From positions 1 to 37,210 of the forward strand of contig JAHFDY010000021.1 in assembly GCA_023248735.1 (NCBI GenBank): a stretch of 37,210 nucleotides of DNA, given 5' to 3'. Made by a program: the position numbers and the translations under genes. The notes under the pieces were generated by a model. That model was not told the DNA's origin and searched no databases. It was given only the letters and a program-made list of their open reading frames with translations. Source of the DNA: Myxococcales bacterium. GTDB lineage: Bacteria > Myxococcota_A > Polyangia > Polyangiales > Polyangiaceae. Positions 33,515 through 37,210 of the stretch are shown here, one piece after another. Position 1 is the stretch's first letter. Each line of letters begins with the position of its first letter.

Positions 33515-36079
33515 ATGCGCATCGACAGACCTGTGGGCATCGATCTTGGAACGACGAACTCCGAAATTGCGGTGCTCGATCCTTCGGAAGGACAGATCCA
33601 CCTCTACACCGATCGGTTCGGGCGAAAGACGGTTCCGTCTGCCGTTGCCTATGATCCGAAGGAAGACAAGTGGTTGGTCGGTCATGCAGCGCGCGGAAGG
33701 CGAGGCAAGGACCCAGGCCCTATCGAGTCGATCAAGCGCAAGATGGGGCAGCGAGCGCAGATTCAGGTCGGAAATCAGACGCTTTCACCCGAAGAGGTAT
33801 CGTCCAAAGTCTTGACGGAACTCAAGGAGCGCCTTCGCGAGCAACTACAAGCGAAGGCTCGTGAAGGCATCGCGGTTTTCGTCACCCGCGCCGTCATCAC
33901 CGTGCCCGCGTATTTCGATGCGCCCCAAGTTGAAGCGACGAAGCGCGCGGGGGAGCTCGCGGGCCTGGAAGTTCTCGGCGTACTGCAGGAGCCGACCGCG
34001 GCGGCAATGGTGCATGTCTGGAAGCACAATCTCGGCGACGGCAACTATCTTGTCTACGATCTCGGAGGCGGAACGTTCGATGTGTCAGTGCTCAAGGTCG
34101 TCGGCGGCGAGTATCAAGTGATGGCGATCGACGGCGACAACTACCTGGGTGGCGACGACTTCGACCGCCTGTTTGCCGAACATATGCGCTCTAAATTGTG
34201 CGATCAAGGTTACGATTTGAATCTCGACGTGTTCGGCGATGCGGATGACGCGAGACGTTTCGGGGCGCTCATGTCGGTTGCCCAGCAAGTGAAGGAGTCG
34301 CTCACGACAGGCGAGTTCGTGCCCGTGTCGCGCCAGGACATCACGGTCGATCGGGCAGGGGAAAGCGTAAGCGTCGAGTTTGAAGTCAGCCGGGAGAGTT
34401 ACGAAAAACTCATTGAAGGCCTCGTCGAGCGCACGATCGTGTGCGCGGGGAAGGCGCTCGAACAGTCGAAAACTTCGGGCGGCATCGGCATTGAGGAAAT
34501 CGATCGGGTGATGCTCGTTGGGGGCTCGACTCGCGTTCCGCTCGTCAGGCGGGCGGTAGAATCGCTCGCGTCTCGTTGCAAGAATCCGGAATTGCTTGCC
34601 GACGAAGTTGACACGTCCGTTGCCCTTGGCGCGGCACTCTACGCGGCGCAACTCGGGGGCTTCCGGGTTGCGTCCGAGATATCCTCTCTTTCGATTGTCA
34701 CCCCAATGGTGACGAAAACGAGCGAGATTCGGGTGGGGGTACGGTTCGATCGCGTTCCTGAGGGTTGCACGAGCATTCGTGTTGAGACGGCCGACGCGGT
34801 CATAGCGACGCTTGGCGGGCCGTTCGATCCCGAGAAAGTCGAACGTCTTACCGTTCCGCTTGGGGAGGCTAGTGACGTTCCGGTCGAGGTGGCGTTCATC
34901 AAGGGGCAAATGTTGCTCGATACGTTACAATTTGCAGTCTATCGAGGCGAAGCGAAGGCGCGAGCGTCGGGGCTATCGCGTCCTTCGGTGCTTGCGAAGG
35001 ACGTGTACCTTGAGGTCGTTCGAGGTGGACGGCGAGACCGCAAGATCCTGATGGCCAAAGGCATGAGCCTTCCGGGATCGATTGAACAACGGTTTGCCAC
35101 CACCGATCAAAGTGGAATCGTCGTGTTGCGACTTTTGCAAGGAAGGCTGCCCATCAAGACACTCGCATTTGAGGTGCCGAAGGAGCTCGCGATCGGGACT
35201 GAGGTCCTCCTACGCCTCAAGTGCAGCGAAGCGATGACGCTTGAAGCAGAAGCGATTGTGAGCGGTCGCAAATTCTGGGCACAAGTCGATCCGGCCGAGT
35301 TGTCGCGCTACGACACAAAGGCGGCCGTCGAAGAGCTTCTCGACCGCGGCGAACGTGCGCTTCGCGAGCGGGTATCCAACGAATTTGAAAGGCTCGAACT
35401 CGACGGCCTGGTTACGGGTACTCGTGAGGCGCTCCGCACGGATCCCGACAAGCTCGAGTCATACGCGCAAAGGCTTTCGTGGTTTCTCGACGCGCTCGGC
35501 GACGGTGACGGGTCGTCGCTCTCTCCCCATGTTGATCGCTTCCTCGACGAGGTGGCTTTCGCGCGGTCGATCGTATACCGCAACGACAAGACCATATTCG
35601 GGCTTTCGCGCGAGGAATGGGAAACAAGGTTGACTGCCCTCGAGGAGCGTGGACGCGAGGCCTACTTTGCCGACGACGCTTCCGCCTACAAAGAGGCTAA
35701 CCGCGAAGCCGACGCCCTAAGGCGTACCATTCAACGCGCAGAAGGGGCGCAGGCCGACATGGACAGTCCTGCTGTCATCGCGCGGTGGATTGAGAATCTG
35801 CTCACCTATGGGCTCCGTCTTCGACTTACCGTGACCACCTTCGCCGTGAGCGAATCGGGAGAAGTTGCCGCGGCACAACGTGATCAACTCGCGTCACTCG
35901 TCTCCACTCTGGATCGCGAGTTTGACGCACCGCTTGCAGCAATGCGAGCCGCGCCAGTCGTCGATCGCGCCGCCGCTCCTGTGGCTCGCGAGCGTCTCGC
36001 TAGCCTTGAAACGGTTGCGGACCGCGTGTCGCAGACGCTCGAGCGGCTCAGTCGCCTCGGAGTTGTGGCCGACCGATGA
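33515..36079 (+). CDS. Non-canonical Hsp70 family chaperone
   Basis: An 854-residue Hsp70, far longer than DnaK (about 640). The ATPase domain (1-385) is intact: GIDLGTTNSE (8-17), VITVPAYF (127-134), VYDLGGGTFDVSVL (180-193) and VMLVGGSTRVPLVRRAV (332-348). A beta-rich stretch of about 115 residues (390-505) follows with no counterpart in DnaK. Then comes a substrate-domain-like part (MSLPGSIEQRFATTDQSG, VLRLLQG, about 517-590) and a helical C-terminus of about 260 residues (595-854), twice the DnaK lid. It starts at ATG 33515, four bases after the J-like gene. No grpE or nucleotide-exchange factor gene is seen. It is probably a specialised chaperone, not housekeeping DnaK. Confidence 0.93.
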   Translation: MRIDRPVGIDLGTTNSEIAVLDPSEGQIHLYTDRFGRKTVPSAVAYDPKEDKWLVGHAARGRRGKDPGPIESIKRKMGQRAQIQVGNQTLSPEEVSSKVLTELKERLREQLQAKAREGIAVFVTRAVITVPAYFDAPQVEATKRAGELAGLEVLGVLQEPTAAAMVHVWKHNLGDGNYLVYDLGGGTFDVSVLKVVGGEYQVMAIDGDNYLGGDDFDRLFAEHMRSKLCDQGYDLNLDVFGDADDARRFGALMSVAQQVKESLTTGEFVPVSRQDITVDRAGESVSVEFEVSRESYEKLIEGLVERTIVCAGKALEQSKTSGGIGIEEIDRVMLVGGSTRVPLVRRAVESLASRCKNPELLADEVDTSVALGAALYAAQLGGFRVASEISSLSIVTPMVTKTSEIRVGVRFDRVPEGCTSIRVETADAVIATLGGPFDPEKVERLTVPLGEASDVPVEVAFIKGQMLLDTLQFAVYRGEAKARASGLSRPSVLAKDVYLEVVRGGRRDRKILMAKGMSLPGSIEQRFATTDQSGIVVLRLLQGRLPIKTLAFEVPKELAIGTEVLLRLKCSEAMTLEAEAIVSGRKFWAQVDPAELSRYDTKAAVEELLDRGERALRERVSNEFERLELDGLVTGTREALRTDPDKLESYAQRLSWFLDALGDGDGSSLSPHVDRFLDEVAFARSIVYRNDKTIFGLSREEWETRLTALEERGREAYFADDASAYKEANREADALRRTIQRAEGAQADMDSPAVIARWIENLLTYGLRLRLTVTTFAVSESGEVAAAQRDQLASLVSTLDREFDAPLAAMRAAPVVDRAAAPVARERLASLETVADRVSQTLERLSRLGVVADR

Positions 36080-37210
36080 GCCTAATGGGTGACGCGCAGC
36101 TCAAGGCGGCGCTCGCACTCGAGGGTTCGTTCGGTGCACCGTCGGCGATGACGGCCTTGCGGCCGCTCGCATTTCGCAATGAACAGAGCGACGATTCGCG
36201 GCGCGCACTCGCGCAGTGGGTGCGCCTGGCGGATGCCGCGAATGACGTCCGCGCCTTCGAGGCAGGTCTCCACGAGTTTCGGCGGGCGGACCGTCCAGAC
36301 GAAATGGTTCAGCTCATTGACAAGTTGCGACCGACGACGGCACTTACGGTGGCCGAAGCGATCGCGTCTCGTTTTCCCACGGGAGAGCACCTATGCCGCT
36401 CAGGAATGCTCGCAATGGCTTCTGGCGATCACGCGAGGGCGAGGGCGCGATTCAGCTCGATCTGTTCGCTCTCCGAATGTGACCCTTCGGTGTACGCGCA
36501 GACGATGTGGTCACTTGCGAAGCTCGGCGAGATCGATCGCGATGGGTCGATGGTCAAGCACATGACCCGAATCGATGCGGCGTTGTTGAGCGAAGAGCAG
36601 CGGCGAAGCTATGATCGATGGTCGTTGTGGAGCCCCAGTCCGCACGTGCGCGCGACGGCCATTGATGTTCTTTCGTCACGGCGGGACGTCGATGCGCTGT
36701 CAAATCATGTCAGGCGCATGCACGTGGTTCTCTCACCTTTGGAGTTGGACCGACTAAAGGCAGCACTTCGCGAGACGCGAGTGAGGGAGGCGTTGGTGCG
36801 GATCGAGGCGGTTCAGCGTTCACGGAACGAGCCAATTGTGCAGCTACGCGCGATCGGCAGGATGGACTTTTCGATCGAGGCCTGGCTTGCATTTTCCACG
36901 CGTAAGCCGATGCCACGGGCATCATCCGCGGATGGCACGGCTGCCTTACTGATCGACTGCCTGAGGGATCAAAACGAGGCGAGAGCGAATGATGTCGTCA
37001 AGTTGATGAACAACGTACCAACCTCCGAGGCTACGGTCCTCTGTTGGACGGCGCTTGGCCTCGCGCTTGGCTATTGCCGAGTTGCGGACCGCGCTGAGGC
37101 GGCGGTTCAGCGCTTGCTTCTCGACGACGATACGGTTGTTCCAATACGAGGTTACATTTGGCTGGCTGAGCGGATTCGTGCGGCGGGAGGCGATGCGATT
37201 CTCGCTTACG
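36076..37210 (+). CDS. Helical-repeat protein of the Hsp70 cassette (3' end cut off)
   Basis: An open frame of at least 378 codons begins at ATG 36076, overlaps the hsp70 stop by four bases (ATGA) and runs without a stop to the window end. The product starts MSLMGDAQLKAALALEGSFG. It is Ala/Arg/Leu-rich and helical throughout, with repeated helix-turn-helix pairs such as GMLAMASGDHARARARFSSI and TMWSLAKLGEIDRDGSM, similar in rhythm to TPR or HEAT-type repeats. The region TVLCWTALGLALGYCRVADR near the end continues the pattern. No named family is recognised. The coupling to hsp70 suggests a partner or client-recognition role. Confidence 0.78.
   Translation, partial: MSLMGDAQLKAALALEGSFGAPSAMTALRPLAFRNEQSDDSRRALAQWVRLADAANDVRAFEAGLHEFRRADRPDEMVQLIDKLRPTTALTVAEAIASRFPTGEHLCRSGMLAMASGDHARARARFSSICSLSECDPSVYAQTMWSLAKLGEIDRDGSMVKHMTRIDAALLSEEQRRSYDRWSLWSPSPHVRATAIDVLSSRRDVDALSNHVRRMHVVLSPLELDRLKAALRETRVREALVRIEAVQRSRNEPIVQLRAIGRMDFSIEAWLAFSTRKPMPRASSADGTAALLIDCLRDQNEARANDVVKLMNNVPTSEATVLCWTALGLALGYCRVADRAEAAVQRLLLDDDTVVPIRGYIWLAERIRAAGGDAILAY

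Noticed and set aside
34085-34909. 274-codon minus-strand frame inside hsp70
   Set aside because: Antisense to the intact Hsp70 ATPase domain and rich in Arg/His, typical of a shadow frame.

Overview
The window reads as a G+C-rich chromosomal segment from a myxobacterium, most likely the Polyangiales/Labilithrix side of Myxococcota. Three things suggest this: a TIGR04563-type small protein (a myxobacterial family), many lipoproteins with Asp/Ala/Gly 'DAG'-type linkers after the lipobox, and dense short operons that often start with GTG or TTG. The taxon is an inference from gene style. I see no rRNA, tRNA, CRISPR array, insertion sequence, phage gene or origin. About 30 protein genes fill the window and no gene-free stretch exceeds 300 bases.

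Layout. (1) 1-3457, minus strand: an MJ1255-type glycosyltransferase, a cytochrome P450 and a dienelactone-hydrolase-like enzyme in a tightly coupled operon, followed by the start of obg (cut by the window edge). A possible TIM-barrel protein is read divergently (3482-4474); its 3' end overlaps a small tail-anchored protein. (2) 4732-7238, plus strand: peroxiredoxin Q/Bcp, a PPP-family phosphatase and a three-TM protein with a GIDE-like domain. (3) 7301-11792, minus strand: four coupled genes, DUF350 membrane protein -> glutathionylspermidine-synthase-like ATP-grasp ligase -> 599-aa membrane-anchored protein with an aromatic and Gly/Ser/Arg-rich tail -> 194-aa unknown. This resembles the E. 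coli YjfL/YgiC/YgiB type of association and is one of the two most interesting parts of the window. (4) 11912-15718: envelope genes (lipoproteins, a FadL-type porin, a kelch lipoprotein). (5) 15766-20950: cobalamin-dependent methionine synthase with a downstream aminotransferase, and the divergent TIGR04563 gene. (6) 20980-26622: VWA lipoprotein, MFS transporter, hybrid histidine kinase, small membrane protein, GNAT acetyltransferase. (7) 26668-28941: an S46 dipeptidyl-peptidase with DPP7-type specificity. (8) 28967-32028, minus strand: patatin phospholipase -> PlsC-type acyltransferase -> atypical SDR, probably a lipid-remodelling operon. (9) 32096 to the right edge, plus strand: a chaperone cassette of helical protein, J-like protein without HPD, an 854-residue Hsp70 with an extra domain, and a helical-repeat protein that runs off the end.

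How the genes may work together. The two most system-like units are the DUF350/ATP-grasp operon (a candidate peptide- or amine-ligation system at the membrane, with a likely acceptor protein encoded in the operon) and the Hsp70 cassette (a dedicated, non-housekeeping chaperone with its own partners). All functional links are inferred from gene order and motifs; no searches were run.
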